NCBI GenBank assembly: GCA_003484545.1
Contig: DNCF01000183.1
Span: 1 to 10,655 of the forward strand
DNA: 10,655 bases
Reading direction: 5' to 3'
From: Massilia sp.
GTDB taxonomy: Bacteria > Pseudomonadota > Gammaproteobacteria > Burkholderiales > Burkholderiaceae_D
The number at the start of each line of letters is the position of its first letter. The stretch's first letter is position 1. Below, one piece after another: positions 1-5,961 of this stretch. A program made the translations under genes and the position numbers. Below the pieces are notes generated by a model. It was not told the DNA's origin. It did not search any database and saw only the letters and a list, made by a program, of their open reading frames with translations.

Positions 1-501
1 TTCGCGCAGCTGCTCGACCAGGCCGTCGACATGGGCCGGCAGCGCATTCAGGCGCGCGATGTAGTTGCGGTAGTCTTCCTCGGTCGCGAAGGGCATCTGC
101 GCCACCAGGCGCGGCAGGCGCACATGCAGGCCGTCCCAGGCAGTGATCGGCTGCGGATCGAAAGGGTGGAAGGCGAAGCGTGCGAGCTGGCGCTCCTTGT
201 CGAAGATGAACAGGTCGAGCGACAGGCGTTCCTGCGCAGTCAGGCTGCCGCGGTCGAGGGCGCGCGCTTCTTCCAGGGCTTTATTGGCGTAGTCGAGCGC
301 GGCGCGGCTGGCGGCCAGGCTGGTGTCGGACAGGCGCGCGTCGAAACGGTGCTCGCCGATGGTGGTGGCGTACTCGGGATCGTGCCGCAGCTGCCATTCC
401 CAGTCGCGCTCGAACAGCGCCTGCGCATCCTCGGACGCACCGCGCGCCACGCCGTGGAACAGCGCGGTGAGCAGGACGAGGAGGGGGAAGAGTCGGCGCA
501 T
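1..501 (-). CDS. Exported DUF885 family protein, N-terminal part (gene runs off the window edge)
   Basis: The visible 167 residues begin with a signal peptide (M-R-R, a hydrophobic stretch L4-F15, then G-V-A-R-G-A-S), so the product is probably exported to the periplasm or is a lipid-free envelope protein. The mature part has the pattern of DUF885 N-termini: an FERDWEWQLRHDPEYAT segment, then IGEHRFDARLSD around residues 48-59, then LTAQERLSLDLFIFDKE around residues 87-103, and a PFATEEDYRNYIARL segment. DUF885 proteins are about 600 residues long, and many resemble metallopeptidases of the gluzincin type. The zinc-site half would lie beyond position 1 and cannot be checked. The start at 501 is chosen because an upstream in-frame ATG is cut off by a stop and the signal peptide begins here. 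The family call is from memory of its motifs; the substrate is unknown. Confidence 0.8.
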   Translation of the reverse strand, partial: MRRLFPLLVLLTALFHGVARGASEDAQALFERDWEWQLRHDPEYATTIGEHRFDARLSDTSLAASRAALDYANKALEEARALDRGSLTAQERLSLDLFIFDKERQLARFAFHPFDPQPITAWDGLHVRLPRLVAQMPFATEEDYRNYIARLNALPAHVDGLVEQLRE

Positions 502-526
502 GGGTCAGGGTGGTGGAAGTGTAGGC

Positions 527-535
527 ATTGTAACA
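527..535 (-). promoter_or_regulatory. Candidate extended -10 promoter for the DUF885 gene
   Basis: Read on the minus strand, the sequence TGTTACAAT matches an extended -10 (TGn followed by TACAAT, 5 of 6 bases of TATAAT). It lies 26 bases before the ATG at 501, leaving room for a leader of about 20 bases. No recognisable -35 is found at 16-18 bases upstream, which fits an extended -10 promoter but also weakens the call. Confidence 0.35.
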
Positions 536-587
536 ATGCGTGCCGGAGGGGCGGCGCGCGGTGGGCTGTGCGGTTTGCATACGTTGC

Positions 588-651
588 ACCGCGTGGGCTC
601 GAGAGCCCACCCACAAGGGGGCCGTAGGGTGGGTACTTGTACCCACGCGGT
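588..651. repeat. Paired inverted hairpin repeat (GTGGG family), copy 1
   Basis: Two similar palindromic units face each other. Unit 1 is a hairpin with stem GTGGGCT/AGCCCAC (593-599 and 604-610, loop CGAG). Unit 2 is a hairpin with stem GTGGGTAC/GTACCCAC (629-636 and 639-646, loop TT). The outer flanks ACCGCGTGGG (588-597) and CCCACGCGGT (642-651) are perfect reverse complements, so the whole 64 bp can also fold as one larger structure. It lies between the prmC stop and the DUF885 promoter, and could end prmC transcription in either direction, although no T-run follows. A related pair is found at 4748-4855. Confidence 0.75.
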
Positions 652-711
652 CGAACTTGTCCGGAGCCGCGCTTGAATTCTTATCCGGGCAGGCAAAGAA
701 TCCGCGGTGAA

Positions 712-1536
712 CTACCCGCGCCTTCCGCCGCTGACCCGCTCGATCCCCGCCAGGTCGCGCCAGCTCTGCGCTTCCAGGTACCCGGCCTCGGCCAGCAATG
801 TCCGCACCGCCGCCGCCTGGTCGTAGCCATGCTCGAGCAGCAGCCAGCCGCCCGCCACCAGGTGCCGGGCTGCGCCCGCGATGATCGTGCGCAGGTCCGA
901 CAGGCCGTCCGCGTGATCGGTCAGCGCATCGACCGGCTCGAAGCGCAAGTCGCCCTGCGCCAGGTGTTCGTCGCCCGACGCGATGTAGGGCGGGTTCGAG
1001 GCTACGACGTCGAACACGTCTTCCTCGCCCAGCGCCGCGAACCAGTCGCTGCGCAGGAAGCGCACCCTGGCGCCGTTGGTGTCGGCATTCGTCCGCGCCA
1101 GCGCGAGCGCGTCCTCGCTGACGTCGAGCGCGGTCACTTGCGCGTCCGGCCGCGTGTGGGCGACCGCCACCGCGATCGCGCCGCTGCCGGTGCCCATGTC
1201 GAGCAGGCGCGCGCGCGGGGCCAGGCGTTCGAGCGCCAGTTCGACGATCAGTTCGGTATCGGGACGGGGAATCAGCACCGCCGGGCCGACCTGGAAGGGC
1301 AGGCCGAAGAACTCGCGCTGGCCGACGATGTAGGCGATCGGTTCGCCATCCAGGCGGCGCTGCACCAGGGCCGCCAGGCGCTCTGCCTCGTCGGCGCTCA
1401 GTTCGCGGTCGGACTGCGTGATCAGGCCCACGCGCGAGATGCCCAGCGCGTGGCACAGCAGGATGCGGTTTTCCAGCGGATCGAGCGGCAGGCTGGCCTG
1501 CAGCGACCCGATGCTGGCGCCGGCGGAGATATTCAT
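712..1536 (-). CDS. prmC: Peptide chain release factor N5-glutamine methyltransferase PrmC (HemK)
   Basis: This cytoplasmic enzyme transfers a methyl group from S-adenosylmethionine to the glutamine of the GGQ motif of release factors, which speeds peptide release. The 274-residue product has the usual family length. A helical N-terminal substrate-recognition domain covers about residues 1-85. A Rossmann-type methyltransferase domain follows, with SAM motif LLDMGTGSGAIAV at about 111-123, the acidic LDVS after strand 2 (137-140), and the family signature NPPYI at 181-185, which holds the target amide. The start at 1536 gives a typical N-terminus and overlaps the dsbB stop in an ATGA arrangement, so translation is probably coupled to dsbB. 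One of its substrates, RF1, is encoded just upstream (prfA, Q235 of the GGQ). Nothing appears missing or frameshifted. Confidence 0.96.
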   Translation of the reverse strand: MNISAGASIGSLQASLPLDPLENRILLCHALGISRVGLITQSDRELSADEAERLAALVQRRLDGEPIAYIVGQREFFGLPFQVGPAVLIPRPDTELIVELALERLAPRARLLDMGTGSGAIAVAVAHTRPDAQVTALDVSEDALALARTNADTNGARVRFLRSDWFAALGEEDVFDVVASNPPYIASGDEHLAQGDLRFEPVDALTDHADGLSDLRTIIAGAARHLVAGGWLLLEHGYDQAAAVRTLLAEAGYLEAQSWRDLAGIERVSGGRRG

Positions 1537-2003
1537 CGCACGCGGCGCGCCAGCACCCAGACCAGGGTCAGCGTCAACAGCACGAACCACACCGCCGACC
1601 ACTGCGGGATCGACAGGCCGAACAGGCCATCGGTGGCGTTCTCGCACAGGCCGTCGGCCTGGAACAGCCAGGGCATCAGGGTCGCCGTGGGAATTTTGTT
1701 GAGCATGGTCTCCATCGGGTCGATCCCGCAGGAGAAGCCGGGATTCGCCAGCACATATAAATGCTTGCCGACCACGCCCAGGCCGCCGAGCGCCGCCAGC
1801 AGGGCCACGCCGGCGCCCGCCTTGATCTTGCCGGCGAAGGCGCCGACCAGGCTCGCAATGCCGACCGCCAGGAACAGGTAGCGCTGGATCACGCACAGCG
1901 GGCAGGGCAGCATGTCGTGCGCGTGCTGCAGGTAGAGGGCGACGCCGATCAGCGCGAAGCTGATCGCGGCCACGATCAGGAGGACGGTACGGGAAGCGGG
2001 CAT
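1533..2003 (-). CDS. dsbB: Disulfide bond formation protein DsbB
   Basis: This inner-membrane quinone reductase reoxidises periplasmic DsbA and passes the electrons to ubiquinone or menaquinone. The 156-residue protein has four hydrophobic segments (about residues 7-24, 41-58, 63-83 and 136-153). It has both redox pairs of the family: the CPLC motif (C34, C37) in the first periplasmic loop, and C92 with C120 in the second, long loop. QR at 40-41 right after CPLC is also typical. The start at 2003 (MPASRT) puts the first membrane segment at the N-terminus as in relatives; the open frame continues upstream to about 2135 but without homologous sequence. A modest GAGAG ribosome site precedes it. 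The stop overlaps the prmC start. No dsbA lies in the window, so placement here looks like an insertion into the hemA-prfA-prmC cluster. Confidence 0.94.
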   Translation of the reverse strand: MPASRTVLLIVAAISFALIGVALYLQHAHDMLPCPLCVIQRYLFLAVGIASLVGAFAGKIKAGAGVALLAALGGLGVVGKHLYVLANPGFSCGIDPMETMLNKIPTATLMPWLFQADGLCENATDGLFGLSIPQWSAVWFVLLTLTLVWVLARRVR

Positions 2004-2108
2004 GCGGTTCGGCTCTCGTTGGTCAAAAAACAGAAGGCGATTCTCGCATACGGCCTCGAATCGCGCACCCGTATTTTCACATTGGCAACTTAACCCAGAC
2101 TTAGCTTG

Positions 2109-2210
2109 CAGCGCCTGGCAATGCGCCCAGGGCAAGGCGCATCGTCGAAGACAGTACGCGTTGTACGGCGAGACGACGCAACGCCGCCATAGGGGGATGG
2201 CCAGGCGCTG
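2109..2210. repeat. 102-bp structured element with 11-bp perfect terminal inverted repeats
   Basis: The arms CAGCGCCTGGC (2109-2119) and GCCAGGCGCTG (2200-2210) are exact reverse complements. Inside lie a 7-bp perfect hairpin (2121-2127 with 2136-2142, loop of 8) and mutually exclusive stems: 2143-2147 with 2174-2178, and 2158-2163 with 2179-2184. The element starts directly after the prfA stop codon (2211-2213, minus strand). No protein is encoded. It has the look of a dispersed intergenic repeat (MITE- or REP-like), but only one copy is in this window, so repeat status is inferred. As RNA it could protect or end the prfA transcript. Confidence 0.6.
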
Positions 2211-3287
2211 TTAATCGCCCAGCGCCGCCAGCAGCTCGGCCTGGTGCTCGGCGGCCAGCGCATTGGTCAGCTCCGTCAGGTCGCCGTCCATGATGAAGTC
2301 CAGTTTATACAGCGTCAGGTTGATGCGGTGGTCGGTCAGGCGGCCCTGCGGGAAGTTGTAGGTGCGGATGCGCTCGCTGCGGTCGCCCGAGCCGATCAGG
2401 CTCTTGCGGGTGGCCGCTTCCTTCGACTGCTGCTCGCGCAGCTGCACGTCCTTGATGCGCGCGGCCAGCACCTTCATCGCCTGCGCCTTGTTCTTGTGCT
2501 GGCTGCGGTCGTCCTGGCACTCGACCACGATGCCCGTGGGGAGGTGGGTGATGCGCACCGCCGAATCGGTCTTGTTGATGTGCTGCCCGCCGGCGCCCGA
2601 GGCGCGGTAGGTGTCGATGCGCAGGTCGGCCGGGTTGATGTTCACGTCCTCGACCTCGTCCGCTTCCGGCATCACCGCCACCGTGCAGGCCGAGGTGTGG
2701 ATGCGGCCTTGCGTCTCGGTCGCCGGCACGCGCTGCACGCGGTGGCCGCCCGACTCGAATTTCAGTTTCGAGTAGGCGCCATTCCCGACCACGCGCACGA
2801 TCACTTCGCGGTAGCCGCCCAGGTCCGACGGCGACTCGGACACCATCTCCACCTGCCAGCGGTTGCGCTCGGCGAAGCGGGTGTACATGCGCAGCAGGTC
2901 GCCGGCGAACAGGGCCGACTCGTCGCCGCCGGTGCCGGCGCGGATCTCGAGGAAGATGTTGCGCTCGTCGTTCTCGTCCTTCGGCAGCAGCATCTTCTGC
3001 AATTCGAGGTCGAGATCGGCCAGGCGCGCCTTGGCGGCCTCGATCTCTTCCTGCGCGAATTCCTTCATGTCCGGGTCGGCCAGCATCTCCTGCGCCGCCG
3101 CGATGTCGCCGTTCGCCTCCTGGTACTGTTTATACAGGGCGACCAGCGGCGAGAGTTCGGCGTGCTCGCGCGTCATCTTGCGGTAGGTATCCATGTTGGC
3201 GGTGGCGCCTTCGGACATCAGGAGTTCGTCGAGTTCGACCAGGCGGTTCGCCAGTTGGTCGAGCTTGGCCAGCATCGATGGTTTCAT
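2211..3287 (-). CDS. prfA: Peptide chain release factor 1 (RF1)
   Basis: RF1 recognises UAA and UAG stop codons in the ribosomal A site and triggers hydrolysis of peptidyl-tRNA. The 358-residue protein is of normal length. The coiled helical domain 1 spans about residues 1-100. The stop-codon motif P-A-T (188-190, inside RVPATETQGRIHTSA) is the RF1 type rather than the SPF of RF2. The catalytic GGQ is at 233-235 in a GAGGQHINKTDSAVRITH segment, with Q235 the PrmC target. The start MKPSMLAKL at 3287 matches the usual MKPS start of RF1; the open frame extends further upstream but carries only hemA shadow sequence. The ribosome site is weak. It lies 83 bases after hemA, in the same direction, the common hemA-prfA order. 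Confidence 0.97.
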   Translation of the reverse strand: MKPSMLAKLDQLANRLVELDELLMSEGATANMDTYRKMTREHAELSPLVALYKQYQEANGDIAAAQEMLADPDMKEFAQEEIEAAKARLADLDLELQKMLLPKDENDERNIFLEIRAGTGGDESALFAGDLLRMYTRFAERNRWQVEMVSESPSDLGGYREVIVRVVGNGAYSKLKFESGGHRVQRVPATETQGRIHTSACTVAVMPEADEVEDVNINPADLRIDTYRASGAGGQHINKTDSAVRITHLPTGIVVECQDDRSQHKNKAQAMKVLAARIKDVQLREQQSKEAATRKSLIGSGDRSERIRTYNFPQGRLTDHRINLTLYKLDFIMDGDLTELTNALAAEHQAELLAALGD

Positions 3288-3315
3288 GGGCTGTATGCGA
3301 AAAAGGGTGACGGGT

Positions 3316-3353
3316 GGCGCGGGAGCGCCGGGAAGCGCCCGGATGGCGGGCGC
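3316..3353 (-). other. Two hairpins in the hemA-prfA spacer
   Basis: In the 83-base gap after the hemA stop (3371) there are two perfect hairpins: a 7-bp stem GCGCCCG/CGGGCGC (3335-3341 with 3347-3353, loop of 5) and a 5-bp stem (3316-3320 with 3325-3329, loop of 4). In the direction of transcription they are followed by a short CTTTTTC tract near 3300-3306 before prfA. This could act as a partial terminator or processing site that sets the prfA level. No function can be shown from sequence alone. Confidence 0.35.
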
Positions 3354-3370
3354 GCAGCGGGAAAGCGCCG

Positions 3371-4654
3371 CTAACGGCGGCCGCGGAACAGCTGGGGCAG
3401 GAGGGTCGCCAGGCGCGCGCGTTCGTCGCCTTCGGCGCGGTGCAGCGCCTGCTGCGGGCCGTGCAGGAATTTCGCGGCCAGGCCTTTCGACAGCGCCTCG
3501 AGCACCGCGTCGACGTCTTCTCCCTTGGCGAGCAGGCGGCGGGCGCGTTCGAGTTCGGCCAGGCGCAGCGCTTCGCTGGCCTCGTGCAGGTCCTGGATGA
3601 CGGGGACCATGGCGCGGTCGCCGATCCAGTGCATGAAGGACTGGACGCGGTGTTCGATGATGGCTTCGGCCTGGGCCACGGCGGCCTGCCGGCTTTCCAT
3701 CCCGGTCTGCACGACCTGCGCCAGGTCGTCGACGGTGTACAGGTAGACGTCGTCCAGGCGCGCGACTTCCGGTTCGATATCGCGCGGCACGGCGAGATCG
3801 GCCATGAAGATCGGACGGTGGCGGCGCGCCTTGATCGCGCGTTCGACCAGGCCCAGGCCGATCAGCGGCAGGGTCGAGGCGGTGCAGGAAACGACGATGT
3901 CGAACCGGGCCAGCTGCTCGGGCAGGTCGGCCAGGCGGATCGCGCGGCCGTTCAGGCGCGTGGCCAGCGATTCGCCGCGTTCCATAGTGCGGTTGGCGAT
4001 CGTGATCGACTTCGGATTCTGGGCCGCGAAGTGGGCCGCGCACAGCTCGATCATCTCGCCGGCGCCGATGAACAGCACATGCTGGTCGGCGATGCGATCG
4101 AAAATGCGCTGCGACAGACGTACCGCGGCGGCCGCCATCGAGACGCTATGGGCGCCGATTTCCGTGGTAGTGCGTACTTCCTTCGCCACCGCGAAGCTGC
4201 GCTGGAACAGCTGGTGCAGGTAGGTGCCGAGACCGCCGGCTTCCTCGGCGGTGCGCACCGCGTCCTTCATCTGGCCGAGGATCTGCGGCTCGCCGAGCAC
4301 CATCGAATCGAGCCCGGAGGCGACGCGGAAGGCGTGGCGCACGGCGTCGCCCTGCGGCAGCATGTACAGGTGCGGACGCAGTTCGGCGTAGTTCAGCGCG
4401 TGGTAATGCGCCAGGAACTGGGCCGAGGCGTCGAGCGGATCGGGCACGCCGCTGGCGGCGTACAGCTCGGTGCGGTTGCAGGTGGAGAGGATGGCGGCTT
4501 CGTCGCTGCCGCGGCGCTCGAGCTGGCCGAAGCGGCCGAACCATTCGCGCGCCGACTGCACCGCGCGGCCGAGCTGCTCCGGGCCAAGCGCGAGCTGTTC
4601 GCGCAGCGCGACCGGTGCAGTCGTGTGGTTCAGGCCAACGGCGAGCAGTTGCAT
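3371..4654 (-). CDS. hemA: Glutamyl-tRNA reductase
   Basis: HemA reduces glutamyl-tRNA(Glu) with NADPH to glutamate-1-semialdehyde, the first committed step of C5-route tetrapyrrole synthesis, which feeds heme, siroheme and, in makers, B12. The 427 residues fit the family. The catalytic domain has GLNHTTAPV at 7-15 and the nucleophilic cysteine C59 in STCNRTELY. H107 is the likely catalytic histidine, and SMVLGEPQILGQ covers about 117-128. The NADPH domain has the Rossmann loop GAGEM at 197-201 and ANRT further on. A helical dimerisation tail follows. The start at 4654 is the only sensible one, with MQLLAVGLNHT as in relatives. A perfect TATAAT box lies just upstream. HemA is the first gene of the hemA-prfA-dsbB-prmC cluster. 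Nothing seems broken. Confidence 0.97.
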   Translation of the reverse strand: MQLLAVGLNHTTAPVALREQLALGPEQLGRAVQSAREWFGRFGQLERRGSDEAAILSTCNRTELYAASGVPDPLDASAQFLAHYHALNYAELRPHLYMLPQGDAVRHAFRVASGLDSMVLGEPQILGQMKDAVRTAEEAGGLGTYLHQLFQRSFAVAKEVRTTTEIGAHSVSMAAAAVRLSQRIFDRIADQHVLFIGAGEMIELCAAHFAAQNPKSITIANRTMERGESLATRLNGRAIRLADLPEQLARFDIVVSCTASTLPLIGLGLVERAIKARRHRPIFMADLAVPRDIEPEVARLDDVYLYTVDDLAQVVQTGMESRQAAVAQAEAIIEHRVQSFMHWIGDRAMVPVIQDLHEASEALRLAELERARRLLAKGEDVDAVLEALSKGLAAKFLHGPQQALHRAEGDERARLATLLPQLFRGRR

Positions 4655-4687
4655 TCTGGAATAAGGCGGTGGGAATCGTGTGGGGGA

Positions 4688-4693
4688 ATTATA
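4688..4693 (-). promoter_or_regulatory. Candidate promoter -10 box for hemA
   Basis: On the minus strand a perfect TATAAT sits 33 bases before the hemA ATG, so transcription would begin near 4681 with a leader of roughly 25 bases. The -35 region is poor (TGAAAC or ATGAAA at 16-17 bases spacing), suggesting activator help or a weak promoter. A 12-bp perfect palindrome lies about 35 bases further upstream. Confidence 0.5.
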
Positions 4694-4727
4694 CCCTCAT
4701 GCGCGCAGGGTTTCATGGGGCCGGCAG

Positions 4728-4739
4728 ATCGTTAACGAT
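4728..4739. promoter_or_regulatory. 12-bp perfect palindrome upstream of the hemA promoter
   Basis: ATCGTTAACGAT is its own reverse complement, centred about 50-55 bases upstream of the inferred hemA start of transcription. That is a position where a dimeric activator or repressor could bind. I do not recognise the site as that of a named regulator, and a chance palindrome cannot be excluded. Confidence 0.3.
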
Positions 4740-4747
4740 GCTGCAAT

Positions 4748-4855
4748 GTAGGGTGGGCGCCCCGTGCCACGCGTGACGCATGCATCACGTTAGCCTGGCG
4801 ACCGCTGCGTCTGCTGCGTCTGCTCATCATCCACGCGTGGGCACGGCGTGCCCAC
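4748..4855. repeat. Paired inverted hairpin repeat (GTGGG family), copy 2
   Basis: A left unit (GTAGGGTGGGCGCCCCGTGCC, about 4748-4768, followed by ACGCGTG) faces a right unit containing a perfect hairpin GTGGGCAC/GTGCCCAC (4837-4844 and 4848-4855, loop GGC). The right unit, reverse-complemented, matches the left with a few differences. Between them are a small hairpin (CGTGA/TCACG, about 4772-4789) and a 9-bp tandem duplication TGCGTCTGC at 4806-4823. The right hairpin lies 8 bases after the response-regulator stop and may serve as its transcript end. The same layout, with a different stem sequence, is seen at 588-651. Confidence 0.7.
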
Positions 4856-4863
4856 CCCAGGCA

Positions 4864-5553
4864 TCAAGCGCCGAGCTTTTCCAGGCGATAGCCGTAGCTA
4901 TACACCGGCACCAGCCGGAAGCCGTTCTCCGGACGCAGGCTCAGCTTGTTGCGCACGCGCGAAACGTGGGTGTCCATGGTGCGCGACGGGATGGCGGTTT
5001 CGCGTACCCAGACCGACTCGTGGATATAGGCGCGCGACAGCGGGCGGCCGATGTTGCGGAAAAACAGCAGGGCCAGGTAAAACTCTTTTTGCGTGACGTC
5101 GATGACGTTGCCGTCCTTCAGCAGGCGGCCCGGACGGGTCTCGAAGACATAGGGGCCGAACTGCAGCTGCTCGGTGCCGGTTTGCGCCGGGTAGGCGCGA
5201 CGCAGCAGGGCGGAAACGCGCGCCACCAGTTCGCCGCGGCGTAGGGGCTTGACCAGGTAGTCGTCGGCGCCGGCTTCCATGCCGGCCACGATGTCGTCCT
5301 CCGCGCCGCTGCCGACCAGGAACATGGCGGGCGCATCCGGCACCATCTTTTCCTTGGCGCGGCGCAGGACGTCGGCCGCTTCGCCGTCGCCGGCGGGCCA
5401 ATCCATGATCAGCAAATCGGTGCTGTCCTTGCGCATCTGGGCCAGCAATTCCTTGCCGTCTCCGAAGGATTGGCAGCTATGTCCAGCGGAGCTGAGGACC
5501 TGGCAAATCAGGTCAGCCTGGCTACGGTCATTGTCGAGGACAGCTATTCTCAT
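4864..5553 (-). CDS. Orphan OmpR/PhoB-family response regulator
   Basis: This is a phosphorylation-controlled DNA-binding regulator of 229 residues. The receiver domain (about 1-118) has the acidic pair D7/D9, the phosphoacceptor D51 in LLIMDWPAGDG, S82 in the strand-4 position that normally holds T or S, and K102 in YLVKPLRRGEL. The winged-helix domain (about 126-227) has the hallmark transactivation loop and recognition helix (TMDTHVSRVRNKL at 192-204) and the C-terminal hairpin with GYRLE. No histidine kinase gene is next to it, so its partner and targets are unknown; I give no symbol. It is transcribed alone between the minE terminator region and hemA. The start at 5553 gives a normal MRIAVLDND N-terminus, although the ribosome site is weak. 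A probable promoter and a palindrome lie directly upstream, compatible with autoregulation. Confidence 0.93.
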   Translation of the reverse strand: MRIAVLDNDRSQADLICQVLSSAGHSCQSFGDGKELLAQMRKDSTDLLIMDWPAGDGEAADVLRRAKEKMVPDAPAMFLVGSGAEDDIVAGMEAGADDYLVKPLRRGELVARVSALLRRAYPAQTGTEQLQFGPYVFETRPGRLLKDGNVIDVTQKEFYLALLFFRNIGRPLSRAYIHESVWVRETAIPSRTMDTHVSRVRNKLSLRPENGFRLVPVYSYGYRLEKLGA

Positions 5554-5580
5554 GGCGGCACGCTATTGTCAAATTAACCT

Positions 5581-5596
5581 GTAGGATCAATCCTAC
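5581..5596. promoter_or_regulatory. Operator-like palindrome before the response regulator gene
   Basis: GTAGGAT and ATCCTAC form a perfect 7-bp inverted repeat with a 2-bp spacer. It overlaps the inferred transcription start of the response regulator and ends 28 bases before its ATG. A second, wider inverted repeat surrounds it: TTGTCAAA (5566-5573) and TTTGACAA (5621-5628). The layout suits a binding site for a dimeric regulator, possibly the encoded regulator itself, or a leader hairpin. Confidence 0.45.
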
Positions 5597-5599
5597 ATC

Positions 5600-5628
5600 G
5601 TTAAACCGACTATAACAGACTTTGACAA
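5600..5628 (-). promoter_or_regulatory. Candidate sigma-70 promoter of the response regulator gene
   Basis: On the minus strand TTGTCA (5623-5628, 5 of 6 to the -35 consensus) is followed after exactly 17 bases by TTTAAC (5600-5605, 4 of 6 to the -10). Transcription would begin near 5593 in the operator-like palindrome. A TATAGT within the spacer is an alternative -10 but lacks a suitable -35. Confidence 0.4.
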
Positions 5629-5924
5629 AATAATGCTACTCGTAAATTTTTGTTTTTTGCCGAAAGGAAGAGTCAGGAGTAAACGGGGAGGTCGTTTCGC
5701 CGAGTCATCACTCGGTAAATACTCAATTCCGACAGTTTTTCAGGGCGCGGCGAAAAAGCCACAGCATGCGGCAGAAACGCAACAATAAGAAACAAAGCGG
5801 CAATTTGTGACAATGCGTCGCCATGGCGACAACGGGGCAGGCGACAGGCGCCCCAGGGCGCGTCGACATGATCGGCCTGACTGCGGATTCAGGCAAGCAC
5901 GACAGGGAAGTGGGAGAAGGGACG

Positions 5925-5949
5925 CGCCCGTCCGGCAGGCGGACGGGCG
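5925..5949 (-). terminator. Hairpin terminator after minE
   Basis: A perfect 10-bp GC-rich stem, CGCCCGTCCG (5925-5934) with CGGACGGGCG (5940-5949) and a 5-base loop, begins 12 bases after the minE stop. On the minus strand it is followed by a pyrimidine-rich tract (CGTCCCTTCTCCC) rather than a pure T-run, so termination may be partial or rho-assisted. Confidence 0.6.
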
Positions 5950-5961
5950 GGAGGAAGCCGG

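Larger units (their letters stand above)
5554..5961. other. Gene-free 408-bp intergenic region, partly AT-rich and rich in hairpins
   Basis: No convincing protein is encoded on either strand. The half next to the response regulator (about 5560-5810) is clearly richer in A and T than its surroundings and carries the regulator promoter. Perfect small palindromes are CCGAGT/ACTCGG (5700-5715, loop CATC), the 14-bp self-complementary GTCGCCATGGCGAC (5817-5830), GCGCCC/GGGCGC (5848-5861), GCCTGA/TCAGGC (5875-5894) and the minE terminator hairpin (5925-5949). The half next to minE returns to high GC. A small RNA cannot be excluded but is not supported by a clear promoter-terminator pair. Confidence 0.6.

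Noticed and set aside
637..1881. Long plus-strand open frame of over 400 codons (and similar ones at 2244-3374, 3314-4735, 5807-7066, 7465-8844)
   Set aside because: They lie opposite clearly homologous minus-strand genes and are rich in A, R, G, Q and H as expected of GC-rich antisense shadows. None shows a recognised motif.
3288..4043. Upstream extension of the prfA frame into hemA
   Set aside because: The extension is a shadow of hemA in another frame, and RF1 starts with MKPS at 3287.
4806..4823. 9-bp tandem duplication as a start of a CRISPR or minisatellite
   Set aside because: Only two units without spacers; it is a local slip duplication inside the repeat core.
5622..5648. Plus-strand promoter (TTGACA with an AT-rich -10)
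   Set aside because: The best -10 candidate is at 15 bases spacing and no plus-strand gene follows; the TTGACA is explained by the inverted repeat around the minus-strand promoter.
5723..5824. Possible 33-codon minus-strand ORF in the 408-bp spacer
   Set aside because: No ribosome site, cysteine- and arginine-rich composition without pattern, and its ATG is part of a palindrome; not distinguishable from chance.
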